Shown: positions 33,201 through 42,246, counted from the stretch's first letter. The stretch: DNA of 64,000 nt from Pseudarthrobacter enclensis (GCF_030811655.1 NZ_JAUSRE010000021.1:1-64000); one strand, 5' to 3'. Notes: generated from the sequence alone by a model not told the origin. Made by a program: numbers and translations.

Positions 33201-34400
33201 CAGAGCGCCCTGTTCATCTGTGCCCGTGAGAAAGGGGAACCGTGCCGGGTCAAACAGCGATCCTCCGTAGGCCGGCATGCGGAGGTTCTCGAACGATGCC
33301 CCTTTGTAGAGAGCCTGGCTGGTTGCGAGCAGCCGGTGCCAGGTCAGCGAGGTGGCATCGAGGGCTTCCTCGCTTTCCTCGTTCTTCCGGGCAGTGACTC
33401 GGTCGAGTTCGCCGGCGATACCGTAGCCCTGCTCAAAAAGCTCCCCCGCAGGAAGCAGGCCGCGCTCTTCAGCGAACAGCAGGAACACCGCCCTCATCAT
33501 CACGGTGACGGCAGCCTCGTATGTGTCGTGGTTTCTATCCGGGAGCGGGTCGGGCAGGCCACGGCGTCTAGCCTCGGCAGCAGACTCTGAGAACGACTGT
33601 ATGAGCAGTTCGACAGCCCGGCGCACCTGCGCGCCGAGCGCTTCAGTGATCTCCTCCGCTGCGGCGATGGACTCCTTAAAAAGCACAGGGAGGCGCTCGG
33701 CGGGGTCGCCGCCGATGATGTGCTGTCTCCCGACGAGAGTTAGGAAGGCGTCCCGTGCCCGGGGCTCTTCCACCCAGGTGAGCGCATCCACTATGCCGGA
33801 AGCGGCCATGCTGCCCTCACGGGCGCAAACCAGGCCCCACCAACGACCGTCAGTGACTATGCCGATCTCCACTCCGTTTTCGCGTAGGAGAGCCTCACAG
33901 CGATCGATCGGAGTTGCGGCCCACAAATCGCTGGGTGTCTGGCGCAGCGAGTCCGTCGGATCTACGACGAGCACGAGCGCGCCAAGCCTCTCCGCGCCGA
34001 GAAGGGCTCCCTGAGCGATGACGCTGACCGCCCGGTTGGGCGACTGTACCTCCACGCCGGGGACGATGCCCCATTCCAGTGATTCACCCCACCCGACGAC
34101 GTCCCGCAGAACGGTCTCGACCCACTTGTCACGTTCTGTCCGGTAGCCGCCCAACCTGATGTCACTGCCGGGGTCGCGGTCGAGGGCTTCCCAGGCGGAC
34201 TCGAACGCCTTGCGGGCTTCGACCAGGGCGTCAAAGCGGTCGGAGTGAGTAGCCCGGAAGTCCGGGATGCCATTAGGCCAGACCCGTTTGAGCGGCGGGA
34301 TAGCAAGGAAGGGTCCATCTGCATCGACGAGCTGGAGCCACGCCCGGTGCAGGTCTGTAGCGTTGGTCTTTAGAGCAGTGGCCTTCCTGGGTCGTGCCAT
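30294..34400 (-). CDS. drmMI: DISARM adenine methyltransferase DrmMI
   Basis: 1368-aa N6-adenine methyltransferase resembling type IIG proteins. The SAM motif I is VADIACGSGAFLVAAARYL near residue 625 and the catalytic motif is DAIVGNPPFLGG near residue 886. The C-terminal region has a TaqI-like target recognition part (LNSRADSSASRWVIDFNDWS). DrmMI marks the host DNA so that DISARM ignores it; its presence defines class 1. The ATG at 34400 overlaps the drmD stop codon (TGATG); an ATG 12 bp earlier is possible. I see no clear PD-(D/E)xK motif at the N-terminus but cannot exclude one. Confidence 0.93.
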   Translation of the reverse strand: MARPRKATALKTNATDLHRAWLQLVDADGPFLAIPPLKRVWPNGIPDFRATHSDRFDALVEARKAFESAWEALDRDPGSDIRLGGYRTERDKWVETVLRDVVGWGESLEWGIVPGVEVQSPNRAVSVIAQGALLGAERLGALVLVVDPTDSLRQTPSDLWAATPIDRCEALLRENGVEIGIVTDGRWWGLVCAREGSMAASGIVDALTWVEEPRARDAFLTLVGRQHIIGGDPAERLPVLFKESIAAAEEITEALGAQVRRAVELLIQSFSESAAEARRRGLPDPLPDRNHDTYEAAVTVMMRAVFLLFAEERGLLPAGELFEQGYGIAGELDRVTARKNEESEEALDATSLTWHRLLATSQALYKGASFENLRMPAYGGSLFDPARFPFLTGTDEQGALAVTVSDRVMLHVLRSIQVAYVKGESRQISFRDIDVEQIGYIYEGLLGYTATRVSEPTLGMIGTTGAEPEIPLAVLEELATAHDDPKKLAAAIRAWVEKDQPSANPSSAAAIAKAITTEADPSAISALAQTVRDDEILRDRIRPWLGLIRPDLRGHPFVVLNGGLVVKETPSRKNAGAHYTPKSLAEEVVLHALQPLCYSPGSHQTANSEQWKLKSSDELLGLKVADIACGSGAFLVAAARYLADRVVEAWTEEDPANSQRKDLYGRAIRQVVATCLYGADINDMAVEMCKLSLWLVSLDRDLPFSFVDDKVFLGNSLLGLSSLDQLRKLHIDPTRVSSSQMFEIFDVDIDTIIRKAVALRDRLATEIDEDDPARSSAAKNRQLRELREVTASLRMIADGVIAAGLPLGGKPGKALDDAYGNLREAVKKAHPRPGDGEPDSKWLDALIDRGLTPTVQTDYKRWQPLHWLLEAPDVMVDHGGFDAIVGNPPFLGGKKVSGAVGVDTRDWLVYQIADGAKGNADLVAYFFLRALALTKPAGTLGLIATNTVAQGDSREVSLDQMAARGFTITAAIQSRQWPAASANLEFAAVWGSRGPVADEVPRISNGVEVRRISTLLEPTGRAEGIPKRLAENEGIAFIGCYVLGMGFVLDQDEARRWITEDVRNAEVLFPYVTGDDLNSRADSSASRWVIDFNDWSEDLARTYKLPYQRLDTEVRPERQRLKPDGNYALRKPLPQRWWHYADKRPAMRKAIADLDEALAINLHSVAVTPLRVETRQIFSHGTAVFATDSYADQAVLTSSGHQLWAVMRGSTLGHNTVRYTPTDVFLTFPRPEPTEWLKRIGRTLDEERREIMLRRVLGLTNLYNLVNDPLLSNDSDPDVARLRAIHVELDEAVMDAYGWSDVPLGHGFHTYRQVERWTVSPAARVEILDRLLEENQRRAAAESAASPKKPAKGRKAKSMSEGMETLFS

Positions 34401-37400
34401 CAGTTGGTCCATCCTTCTGCGTCATCACGTGTGAGGGCGAATACGACTGCCGCGGCTGTGGTGTGGGGCTTGACGTCGGCATACCGTTCTCTGATCGCGT
34501 CGATCTCACGGGCTTCTTCGTCGTCGAGTTCGTCCAGGCGGCGTTCCATCGCTTCGATGTCCCGGCGGCGTTGGCGCTGCTGGTCATCAGGCAGGAGCAT
34601 TGCTGCGGCCTCTTCATCGGCGCGCCGCAGACGGGCGAGCGAGTCGCGGAGGTTCGTGCGGAACGCCGCGAAGATGTCCCGTGCCCGCTGGACATCTGCT
34701 TCCTGGCGACGCGTGAGCTGTTCCAGGACGAGCTCGTGGCGGCGACCGGCGCGGGCCTGCATGGATTCTTCGAGACGGACGCGCAGCGGGGCATCGGTTA
34801 CGTTCCACAGGTCGCAGAGTTGGTCACGGACGCGCTCGTCCGCCAGTGCGATTTTCTCGCCGTCGAGTGCGTGGTCCAGGGCGGTTTCGGCTTTTTCCTC
34901 GGCCATTGCGCGGCGCCCATGCAGGCGGACACCGGCCAAGAAGACTTCCTCGTGGAGGCGGATGCCGCCTCGCCCGACGAGGACCATGCGGGTGACTGCG
35001 GCGACAAATGATTCGGGCAGATCGTCCACCACGACGGCTGTCACGCGGCTGAGTGGTGAGTCGACGCTCCATAGTGATCGGCGCAAAAGACGCTGTGCCT
35101 TCTGCACGATTGGGTGTCCGAGGTGCACGTACACGAGTTCGTTGCGCCCGTCGGCGGCGTTGGGATCGAAGGTGATGGGCCGTAAGAATTCGGGCTTCAG
35201 ACGTGTCGGCAAACCTTTGAGGGCTGCGCTCCATCCCGCCGAGAGGCTGGGCACATCGAATACTTCGGCGTCAGTGACGTGATCGAAGTTGTGGTTGGGT
35301 GTGAGCGGCTGCTGGTGGTTGATCCGCAAGGCGGTGTCGACCACACGACGCAGGTTCGCTGGATCCAGGTGCATCTCCGTGCGTGAGGCCTCGTAGCCCT
35401 GTTCAAGCTGTGTCAGCCGCGCGTTGAGCTCCATGCCGCCGGCCAGGGCTGTGTTGATGACGTTGTTCGTGTCCACTCCCTTTGCCTTGGAGCGCACGGG
35501 TGCACGCTTGCCGAAGTGGCGCTGGATCTCGTCACCAATCACTTGGTTGACCGAGCCGAGGTCCTGCTCGACGTTTGCGACCTTTCTCGCGACGCGGGCC
35601 ATGAAGGAGGCATCCGCTGCGTAGACGGAGGATTCACTGGCCGGAGCGAAGTGGAAGACCAAAGGTTCCTGTTTCTGGCCGTACCGATCGATACGGCCGA
35701 TACGCTGCTCCAAGCGCGACGGGTTGAACGGGATATCGAAGTTCACCAGCCGGTGGCAGTGCGTCTGGAGATCAATACCCTCGCCGGCCGCATCCGTGGC
35801 GAGCAGGAGCCGCACTGGTTCTTTATCGGGGTCCTCGGTGAACTGTGACCGGATGTACTCGCGGTCTTCGGGCGAGGTGGAGCCTTGGATGACCGCGAGC
35901 CTGTCCCCGTACCCGCGCTGGGTCAACACACGAGTCAACCAGTCGACAGTGTGTGCGTATTCGGTGAACACCACGACGCGGTCGGGCGAAAAGCCTTTGC
36001 CATCCGGACGGCATACGGAATCAAGGTACTTCAGCAACTCATCAAGCCGGGAGTCGGCGCGGGACTCGTAGCTCAGCCCCCAGTCCATGAGCGCATTCAG
36101 CTGGTGGGGTTCAGCGGCGACCAGCGGATCCGAGCCCTTCGATTCGCGAAGCCGCTCGGCCTCATCCTGCTCCCACAGACCCTCTTCCTCATCCGACTGC
36201 CCTTCTCCGAAGACGTCATCGTAGTCGTCGTCTGCCAGGCCTCGGCCGGCTTTGGAGCTGATGTAGTGCGAGAGCGTCTGCCCGAACGCGAACGGGCTGG
36301 ACAGGAACCGTTTCTTCAGCAGCATCGTGACGATGTCGCCGCTGGGTTTGGTGCCATTGGCCTTGGCGCTCTTGACGACGATCTGGTCCAAGAGCTCGAA
36401 CATTTCCTGTTCGTCCTCGCGCGGGGTGTAGGACAGCGCGCTGACCTTGCGCTTCTTGAAGTCCTTGCCGGTCAGGTCACTCTTGAGGCGGCGGACGGTC
36501 ACATCCTTGAGTGCCTTCGAATCCAGGAGCGCCCCGCGGGAGAAGCGCCTGGAATCGATCATCTCCATCAGAGCCGTGAATGATTCCGGGTGCCCGTTGT
36601 GCGGGGTCGCCGAGAGGAAGAGCCGGTGTTCGCACCTTTCCGCGAGCTCCCTCACCGCCACGGTGCGCTGCGTGTCCACTGCGTACCCGCGGCCACCTGC
36701 GATTGCCGGGGGACTGGACGGGGCAACGTGGTGGGCCTCGTCGACCACGAGGATGTCGAATGCAAAGCGTTTCGCCGTCTTTGGGCTTTTCACTTGGGAA
36801 TACACATCGCGCAGCAGCCGCTGGGAGCGGACGTGCGGTAACCACGCCATGCTCACAATGACACGCGGGAACATCAGGAACGGGTTGGCGTGCAGCCCGT
36901 GGGTGCGGCGCACCTGCGCCATCAGTTCAGAGTTGACGATAGTGAAGTCGAGCCCGAATTTGTCCCGCATCTCGTCTTGCCACTTCAGTGACAAGCTCGG
37001 AGGGCACACGATGACCGCTGTACGGGCACGGTGCCGCAGCAGCAATTCCTGGATTACCAAGCCAGCTTCGATGGTCTTTCCCAGGCCGACGTCGTCGGCC
37101 AGCAGCAGGTTGGTGCGAGGCGCGCCGAGCGCGCGGCGCAGCGGCTCAAGCTGGTACGCCTCGACATTCGCGCCCGACCAAAACGGAGCCTGGTAGCGGT
37201 TTGGGTCAGCACTGGTGACCGCACCCCATCGCATTGCGTCCACAAAGCCAGCCAGGGTGGTTGGGTCATCAAACTGCTCGGCGTAGATCGTCTCCGGCAG
37301 ACCCTGAGCCGGGGTTACTGTGTGACCTACTTCGAGCTCCCACACGACTGACAGCTGTTCCCCAAGACGGTCCTCGTCCAGGGACTGTAAATCCACCACA

Positions 37401-37546
37401 TGCGAAATCTGTGCCACCGACTCGTCGGCCGGGCTGCGAGGGAGTCCCTGTGCCTGGACATTGACCACGGCCCATGTTGACCCACGAACTTCGACGACCT
37501 GGCCGGGCTCCGGCAACGGCGGTGCGGCAACAGCAGATGTTGACAC
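34400..37546 (-). CDS. drmD: DISARM SNF2-like helicase DrmD
   Basis: 1048-aa SNF2/RapA-like translocase, first gene of the operon. Walker A is LLADDVGLGKTIEAGLVIQE near residue 155, DEAH is ILVVDEAHHVAP near 268, SAT is LFLSATPHNGH, and the C-terminal motor domain has LLLATDAAGEGIDLQ and RLEQRIGRIDRYGQ near 618. A long C-terminal helical part follows. DrmD is the signature of class 1 DISARM. GTG 37546 is chosen as start because AGGAG lies 5 nt upstream; the frame is open 25 codons further but lacks similarity. Confidence 0.94.
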   Translation of the reverse strand: MSTSAVAAPPLPEPGQVVEVRGSTWAVVNVQAQGLPRSPADESVAQISHVVDLQSLDEDRLGEQLSVVWELEVGHTVTPAQGLPETIYAEQFDDPTTLAGFVDAMRWGAVTSADPNRYQAPFWSGANVEAYQLEPLRRALGAPRTNLLLADDVGLGKTIEAGLVIQELLLRHRARTAVIVCPPSLSLKWQDEMRDKFGLDFTIVNSELMAQVRRTHGLHANPFLMFPRVIVSMAWLPHVRSQRLLRDVYSQVKSPKTAKRFAFDILVVDEAHHVAPSSPPAIAGGRGYAVDTQRTVAVRELAERCEHRLFLSATPHNGHPESFTALMEMIDSRRFSRGALLDSKALKDVTVRRLKSDLTGKDFKKRKVSALSYTPREDEQEMFELLDQIVVKSAKANGTKPSGDIVTMLLKKRFLSSPFAFGQTLSHYISSKAGRGLADDDYDDVFGEGQSDEEEGLWEQDEAERLRESKGSDPLVAAEPHQLNALMDWGLSYESRADSRLDELLKYLDSVCRPDGKGFSPDRVVVFTEYAHTVDWLTRVLTQRGYGDRLAVIQGSTSPEDREYIRSQFTEDPDKEPVRLLLATDAAGEGIDLQTHCHRLVNFDIPFNPSRLEQRIGRIDRYGQKQEPLVFHFAPASESSVYAADASFMARVARKVANVEQDLGSVNQVIGDEIQRHFGKRAPVRSKAKGVDTNNVINTALAGGMELNARLTQLEQGYEASRTEMHLDPANLRRVVDTALRINHQQPLTPNHNFDHVTDAEVFDVPSLSAGWSAALKGLPTRLKPEFLRPITFDPNAADGRNELVYVHLGHPIVQKAQRLLRRSLWSVDSPLSRVTAVVVDDLPESFVAAVTRMVLVGRGGIRLHEEVFLAGVRLHGRRAMAEEKAETALDHALDGEKIALADERVRDQLCDLWNVTDAPLRVRLEESMQARAGRRHELVLEQLTRRQEADVQRARDIFAAFRTNLRDSLARLRRADEEAAAMLLPDDQQRQRRRDIEAMERRLDELDDEEAREIDAIRERYADVKPHTTAAAVVFALTRDDAEGWTN

Positions 37547-38057
37547 GTATGCTCCTAGCTCCGTTGCTCCACCCCATACGAAACCCGCAACGTCGCAACG
37601 GTGACGCACGGGTGGATTCATCTAATCACTTCCCGTCTCTCCGCTAGACCGATTTCATGGACTGCGACGTGTCAGGTAGTCGTTCGCAACAGAGGTGCAC
37701 TAATGATCGACCAGTGTTCAGAGCTGATTTGGGCCACAAAGACTTGGCCCATGAGCGCGCTGCAACCTGGGCAGATAAAGGCACTGTAGGACTCCCCCTT
37801 GCCCTGGCTGCTGCGCTGTTCGATTCTCGCTTTGGATACCTTGGCACCAGATTGTGCGATCCAGGTATCAATTGCCCGGTGGAACATCGGGATGGTTTTC
37901 GTACCTTTTTGAGACCCACCTTGTTCTTCACAACCACTCCGGGTAGTCGCGCACGTATGCAGCTCCCCACGGACCCTTGTTTACACGCCAACTTCAGCGC
38001 ACCTGACTCCTTGCCCTCTCTTAAACAGCAAAGACTGATAATTACGTCCAGACATAA
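37547..38057. other. Upstream region of DISARM, with a possible small ORF
   Basis: 510 bp that must contain the DISARM promoter. A 71-codon minus-strand frame at 37672-37887 includes AFICPGCSALMGQVFVAQ, a CxxC segment faintly like CoiA-type zinc regions, but it has no ribosome binding site and may be the tail of a lost gene. No other feature seen. Confidence 0.3.
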
Positions 38058-38381
38058 TTATTTTTTAAGGCGATCCCTGACGGCTTCATCTAGGAAGTCG
38101 ATGATCGAAAGTCCGTGCTCAGCCACATAGTCATCCATCTCGTCTCGGAGTTCGATTTCTATCTTTGAGGAGAAGGGTTCCATCCGGCGTTTGCTCCGAG
38201 GGCGGCCCGGTCCGGGACGCCTGTTGGAGGATGATCGAGGAGCATCTTCCGACGGTTCGGGTGCCTGGGCACGCAAAGGTTCTGGAGCCTGCGCTTTCTT
38301 GCTGTCGCTTCGGGAGGTCAGAACATCGACCACGTCCGCAGCGGGTGCCTTGCGGATTGCTGATTTTCTCTCTACTGGCAT
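38058..38381 (-). CDS. Small partition partner of ParA (RHH-like C-terminus)
   Basis: 107-aa basic protein. The Pro/Arg-rich middle (RRPGPGRPRSKRRMEPFSSK) is followed by a ribbon-helix-helix-like C-terminus (IEIELRDEMDDYVAEHGLSI, then IDFLDEAVRDRLKK). Small RHH proteins encoded right after ParA bind the centromere and stimulate the ATPase in type Ib partition systems. The ATG overlaps the parA stop (TGATG form), confirming one operon. It probably binds the repeats at 39220-39333. Confidence 0.72.
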   Translation of the reverse strand: MPVERKSAIRKAPAADVVDVLTSRSDSKKAQAPEPLRAQAPEPSEDAPRSSSNRRPGPGRPRSKRRMEPFSSKIEIELRDEMDDYVAEHGLSIIDFLDEAVRDRLKK

Positions 38382-39151
38382 CAGTTGACTCCATCGATAA
38401 AGCGAGCATGTTCGACGAACTTTTCGGTCATGATTACAGCTCCCCTGCTGTTGAGCTTTGTAAGAGGCGCTCTCGAGCTGACCGAGTCCTGCATGGCAGT
38501 CCTGAGTGGAAGGTGGGGGCTCCTTACGTCCTGACCGTAGGCAGCCTCCAATTCGCCGATCTGGAAGGCATGCTCTCCGGTGAGGGGCGAACTGGTCTTG
38601 TTGATGATGATTCCCAGGAACTCAAGTGCCGGATTCAGGTGCGGTAGTGACTGCACCTTCTTCACTGTCTCCAGGAATTCGGTGACTCCTTTGACGGAGA
38701 AGGCCGCAGGCTCGGTTATAGCCAGGACTCGATCAGCCCAAATAAGGCCATTTAGCGTCAGACGACCCAACGCGGGAGGAAGATCCAAAAGAATGTGATC
38801 GTATCCCGCCAATTCCTCGGCACCCCATGCGGCGGTCTTTAACCGCAGCTCGGGAGTCATGAGGCTTTCCGATTCCAGCCGCGCAAGCGATTCCGAGCTG
38901 GGAATGAGATCAATGCCAGGCCAGGAGGTCTCTGTGATGGCCTGGCCTAAAGTGCCGGCATCTCCCCCATATAGCACGTCGAAGATGTCGAACTCGCCTG
39001 AGCCTTCAAGTGCTTCGGTGACGTTAGCTTGAGGGTCCAGGTCAATTACCAGCACCTTCTTGCCAATCAACTTGAGACCAGTGGCAAGACCCAGTGTCAC
39101 AGAGGTCTTACCGACTCCGCCCTTTCGGTTCCCTATCGCAGTTACTTTCAC
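38381..39151 (-). CDS. parA: ParA partition ATPase
   Basis: 256-aa Walker-type ATPase beginning MKVTAIGNRKGGVGKTSVTL, the deviant Walker A (KGGVGKT) at residues 10-16. Further motifs are VLVIDLDPQANVTEAL (Walker A') and HILLDLPPALGRLTLNGLIW (Walker B). Without an N-terminal HTH it is of the short type Ib class. It segregates the plasmid together with the small partner downstream and the repeat region upstream. ATG start at 39151. Confidence 0.93.
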   Translation of the reverse strand: MKVTAIGNRKGGVGKTSVTLGLATGLKLIGKKVLVIDLDPQANVTEALEGSGEFDIFDVLYGGDAGTLGQAITETSWPGIDLIPSSESLARLESESLMTPELRLKTAAWGAEELAGYDHILLDLPPALGRLTLNGLIWADRVLAITEPAAFSVKGVTEFLETVKKVQSLPHLNPALEFLGIIINKTSSPLTGEHAFQIGELEAAYGQDVRSPHLPLRTAMQDSVSSRAPLTKLNSRGAVIMTEKFVEHARFIDGVN

Positions 39152-39961
39152 AAGTCACCTCAGTCGTAATTTATAAATCTATCCGTCTGCCCATCTATCC
39201 ATCCGTCAATCAATCTATCTTTACGTCATGACGTATTTATCGCCGCTTGACCCGCAGCCATGGCACCGCGAGTCGAAGCAGGGGCATCTGTCTATCAATC
39301 TATCCGTCTATCTTTACGTCATGACGTATTTATCTCGGCGAGTCGCCTCTGGAAAACGAAGCTACGGAAGGAGGAGCTTTCTCCGACCCAGCGCTACCGG
39401 GGAAGCGACAGTGAACTATCCCTGGGTAACGTGAGGCCCAGGGCTCGCCAACGCAATGCTGGGGGAGTGCCGAGGCTTTCAGGAACCGCATGAAGTTGGA
39501 CAGACAGGTTTAGCACCGAGCTGTCAGGACAGATAAATACGTCTGGATTTATTCCATGTGCCGCTAACACAGACCCAGTACTCTGAGACGGCGACATTCA
39601 AGGGTAATTACGGGGGATGACGCATTCGATGAGCACGCATTTGGAGCGCCCCCCCCCGATTGAGCGGGGGATCGCCTTTGGAGTTGTCCGCTCTTCCAAC
39701 CCGGGCGTTTCCGGATTCAAATGTCCGAGTGCATATCAGCTTTCGGAAAAGATCCGCGTCATGCAGCTCTAGGGGCGGCGCAAGAATAAATACGTCAAGA
39801 TTGATTCTCCGCCTGCGCCTTTGCTTGACCGAGGGCAGTACAAGCTAAGGAAGCCCTGGGCTAATGTCCATAAGGCCGAATCGAAGTCCGAAGCAGTCAA
39901 TATTGTTCCCGTTCGACATCGTAGAGATCCGCCTCTACTCCCTTCCCTGTCATGTTTCGCC
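39152..39961. other. Candidate centromere and replication origin region
   Basis: 810 bp without a credible gene between parA and the replication initiator. The parA-proximal part has many CTATC/CCGTC-type short repeats and two exact 21-bp copies of TTTACGTCATGACGTATTTAT (39220-39240, 39313-39333, spacing 93 bp), each with the palindrome TACGTCATGACGTA. The core ATAAATACGTC occurs twice more in the opposite orientation at 39533-39543 and 39786-39796. This is the pattern expected of parS sites and/or iterons of oriV. Local AT content is higher than in the neighbours. Confidence 0.65.
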
Positions 39962-41806
39962 TCAAGCTGCGTACCAGATTGCCGCATCGTCGGGTGGTAG
40001 CCAGTACTCGTCCCGTTCTGGGTCAAATAGGTCGGCCTTTTGTACCTGGGTGGTAAAAAACCGGTCTAGGTAGGCGTGCCAAGCAGCGCGTTCATGTCGG
40101 TTACGACTGATCTGTTCAAGGTAGTCATCCATGACACCTAGTCGTGCCGCGAGCATGCGCAGGTTGACTGTGGTCGTCTTCCAAGTGTGCCCTTGGCGTT
40201 GGATCATACCCAGGGCTTCCATCTCTGCCAGCGCTGCCGAGCATGCATTCCGGCTGACACCAGTAGCCCGCACGAGGTCCGCTGTGGTGGGAGCGTCCCG
40301 ACCACGTTCAATAGCTTCATACACCAGCGCTGTGGCGTCGCCAAGCGCCCGGAAGACAGGACGGATGGCGTGGATCTTTCCTTTTCGCCAGGATAATTCC
40401 CGAGCCAGTTGTTGATACTGCTCAGGGAGTTGGATGAGGTAAACGTCGGCGGTTTTGTGGCGTGCGTCCGCAACTTTGGTCAGGATGCCATCGGAGGCAG
40501 CAACCAAAACGGGCAGGAGCCGGGCGATCGTGACGTGGTGCTTTCCCATCGCGGCAGCAAGGGTTCGGCAACCAACATTGAGAACGTCAGTTTCCTTGGC
40601 TCTCATGTAGCCCAGTAGCCCACGAATCAGCAAACGAAGGCTAAGGCCCTGCCGGCCTCTGGCACGCAGTCTGTGGTCGACGACTGCGTAGAGAATATTT
40701 TCCAGGTCATTCACGAGCTGGTGCACACCGGCGCTACTGAGTTTGCCCGCCCCCCCTGTGGTTAAAGTCGGGCTTGTGTTGTTAATAGGGGCAGTCTTTT
40801 TCCTCTGTTTATGCGGGTCTCGTTTCTGCAGAACTTGGGTGGAGGTGAAGGACTGGGCTTTGGCCCACTCATAGGGCAGGAGTCGTGCCTGGCGTTGAGG
40901 GGTTCCATAGAGCGCTGCCAGCCCGGGGAACTGGCCAGTGAGTTCGTTCTCGACGTGTTGTAGGGACCAACCACAGGCGCTGAAGTGATTCAGTACAGCC
41001 ATCCGAGCTTCGGATGGGCTCTTGTACCTAGCCGTGTCATACAGGCCGGTACGCGCCACCCTGCGCAGCGGAGACTCACTGGCCATGGTCAGTGAGAGCT
41101 GCGGCAAGAAACCATTTCGCTGTGAGGCCACACTCCTGGCAGCCCTGGCTTTGAGTGCACGTTTACGGGTTAGTTCCGGAGCCAGAGCGGCCCGAAGCTC
41201 CACCAGCGCAGAGGCCGGGTTGCGGCGGCGCAGGATGTCGTAGGCCTGGGAGAGTGGAGTGACGAGGGTTTGATGGCCTCCGGCCTTGTGCACCGAACCA
41301 GGGACACGGATACATCCGTCCGTGATGTTCTGGTGAGGACTCGGGTCCAGGCTCGTCGCTGTCAGCGCCAGCGCTTCCACCAGCTCCCTGGCTTCGGCTG
41401 CGTCCATACGATCCCGCAGCGGGATGTAAACGTGCCGGCCACCACTGGGGGAGAAGTCCTCAACAAAAAGCACCCCGCATGCCGACAACAACCGGCCCAC
41501 CCGGGTAGCGTCCGCATCAACCACACCCTTGAGGGCCTTGGACGTGTCAAAATCCAAGCACAGCGTGGCAACACAGCCATCCGGCCCATGCACCATCACC
41601 GCCGCAGGACGCTCCGGAAGCGACCGTGTGATTTTCGGCGTGGCCCGCGGCCGCGGGTACTGGAATCGCGAACCAATCCACCGACCCAATCGGTACGAAG
41701 GTGCGCCAGCAATCATCGGAGCAAGGCTCCATGCCTCTTCTGGCTTCACATACGGCGCGACACCCATAAGGGCATGCGTTGACGCCGATACCGGTTCCGG
41801 TACCAT
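39962..41806 (-). CDS. Plasmid replication initiator with primase-like domain
   Basis: About 614 aa. The N-terminal part has archaeo-eukaryotic primase (Prim-Pol) features: ATLCLDFDTSKALKG near residue 80 (catalytic Asp-x-Asp) and FSPSGGRHVYIPL near 120. The central part resembles primase C-terminal helices, and the C-terminal third carries winged helices (LRARGRQGLSLRLLIRG; DLVRATGVSRNACSAALAEM). Such proteins initiate replication of actinobacterial plasmids. ATG 41806 is preferred. The frame is open to TTG 41866, but that TTGACA looks like a -35 hexamer beside a palindrome. Position next to par genes and repeats supports the role. Confidence 0.78.
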   Translation of the reverse strand: MVPEPVSASTHALMGVAPYVKPEEAWSLAPMIAGAPSYRLGRWIGSRFQYPRPRATPKITRSLPERPAAVMVHGPDGCVATLCLDFDTSKALKGVVDADATRVGRLLSACGVLFVEDFSPSGGRHVYIPLRDRMDAAEARELVEALALTATSLDPSPHQNITDGCIRVPGSVHKAGGHQTLVTPLSQAYDILRRRNPASALVELRAALAPELTRKRALKARAARSVASQRNGFLPQLSLTMASESPLRRVARTGLYDTARYKSPSEARMAVLNHFSACGWSLQHVENELTGQFPGLAALYGTPQRQARLLPYEWAKAQSFTSTQVLQKRDPHKQRKKTAPINNTSPTLTTGGAGKLSSAGVHQLVNDLENILYAVVDHRLRARGRQGLSLRLLIRGLLGYMRAKETDVLNVGCRTLAAAMGKHHVTIARLLPVLVAASDGILTKVADARHKTADVYLIQLPEQYQQLARELSWRKGKIHAIRPVFRALGDATALVYEAIERGRDAPTTADLVRATGVSRNACSAALAEMEALGMIQRQGHTWKTTTVNLRMLAARLGVMDDYLEQISRNRHERAAWHAYLDRFFTTQVQKADLFDPERDEYWLPPDDAAIWYAA

Positions 41807-41842
41807 GGTGTGCAGTAGTTCCTTTCGAGGTAACACAAATGG

Positions 41843-41866
41843 CACCCACAGCGTGGGTGTTGTCAA
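41843..41866 (-). promoter_or_regulatory. Palindrome and -35-like hexamer upstream of rep
   Basis: On the minus strand TTGACA (41866-41861) is followed at once by the palindrome CACCCAC-GCT-GTGGGTG (41859-41843). A repressor at this site would overlap the promoter spacer. The matching -10 is weak (CATTTG), so the assignment is tentative. Confidence 0.4.
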
Positions 41867-41917
41867 AAGTTCAGATCGTGTCCCGCCAAGAACTGGATCT
41901 GGACTTAATGCTTCCGA

Positions 41918-41949
41918 GAAGGCCCGCCTAGTGCGGGCCTTCCTCTTTT
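41918..41949. terminator. Terminator between rep and the small RHH gene
   Basis: GAAGGCCCGC (41918-41927) pairs with GCGGGCCTTC (41933-41942), followed on the plus strand by CTCTTTT. It lies at the 3' end of the small minus-strand gene and upstream of rep, insulating rep. Confidence 0.7.
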
Positions 41950-42178
41950 AAGAGGCGATACGGCCGATAGGCAGTTCCTCCTGGCCGCTAACGAATGTCA
42001 TGTCGATAGCGGCGAGCTTTTCAGCAACGGCATGTGCGATGAACTCACTAGCCGACTGCCCTTGGTGATCTGCAACAGCGAACAACTTTTCTGCGTCTGC
42101 AACGGGGAGCCGGGTAGTCAGAACATGACGGTCCCCTTTAGAAGGGCGTCCTCCGCGTGCGCGTTTCTGAATTGCCAT
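41948..42178 (-). CDS. Small ribbon-helix-helix protein
   Basis: 76-aa protein: basic N-terminus (AIQKRARGGRPSKGDRHV), an LTTRLPVADAEKLFAVAD strand-helix and QSASEFIAHAVAEKLAAID helix, the CopG/MetJ-type RHH arrangement. ATG 42178 follows GAGGGGC. It lies between rep and the conjugation genes and may be a copy-number or transfer repressor; it could equally be an antitoxin, though no toxin gene is adjacent. Confidence 0.68.
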   Translation of the reverse strand: MAIQKRARGGRPSKGDRHVLTTRLPVADAEKLFAVADHQGQSASEFIAHAVAEKLAAIDMTFVSGQEELPIGRIAS

Positions 42179-42246
42179 GCCCCTCACGTTAGTTTCTGAA
42201 ACGCTGGGGACCGGACATAAAGTACGGCGTGTCGGCTTCATCTCTT

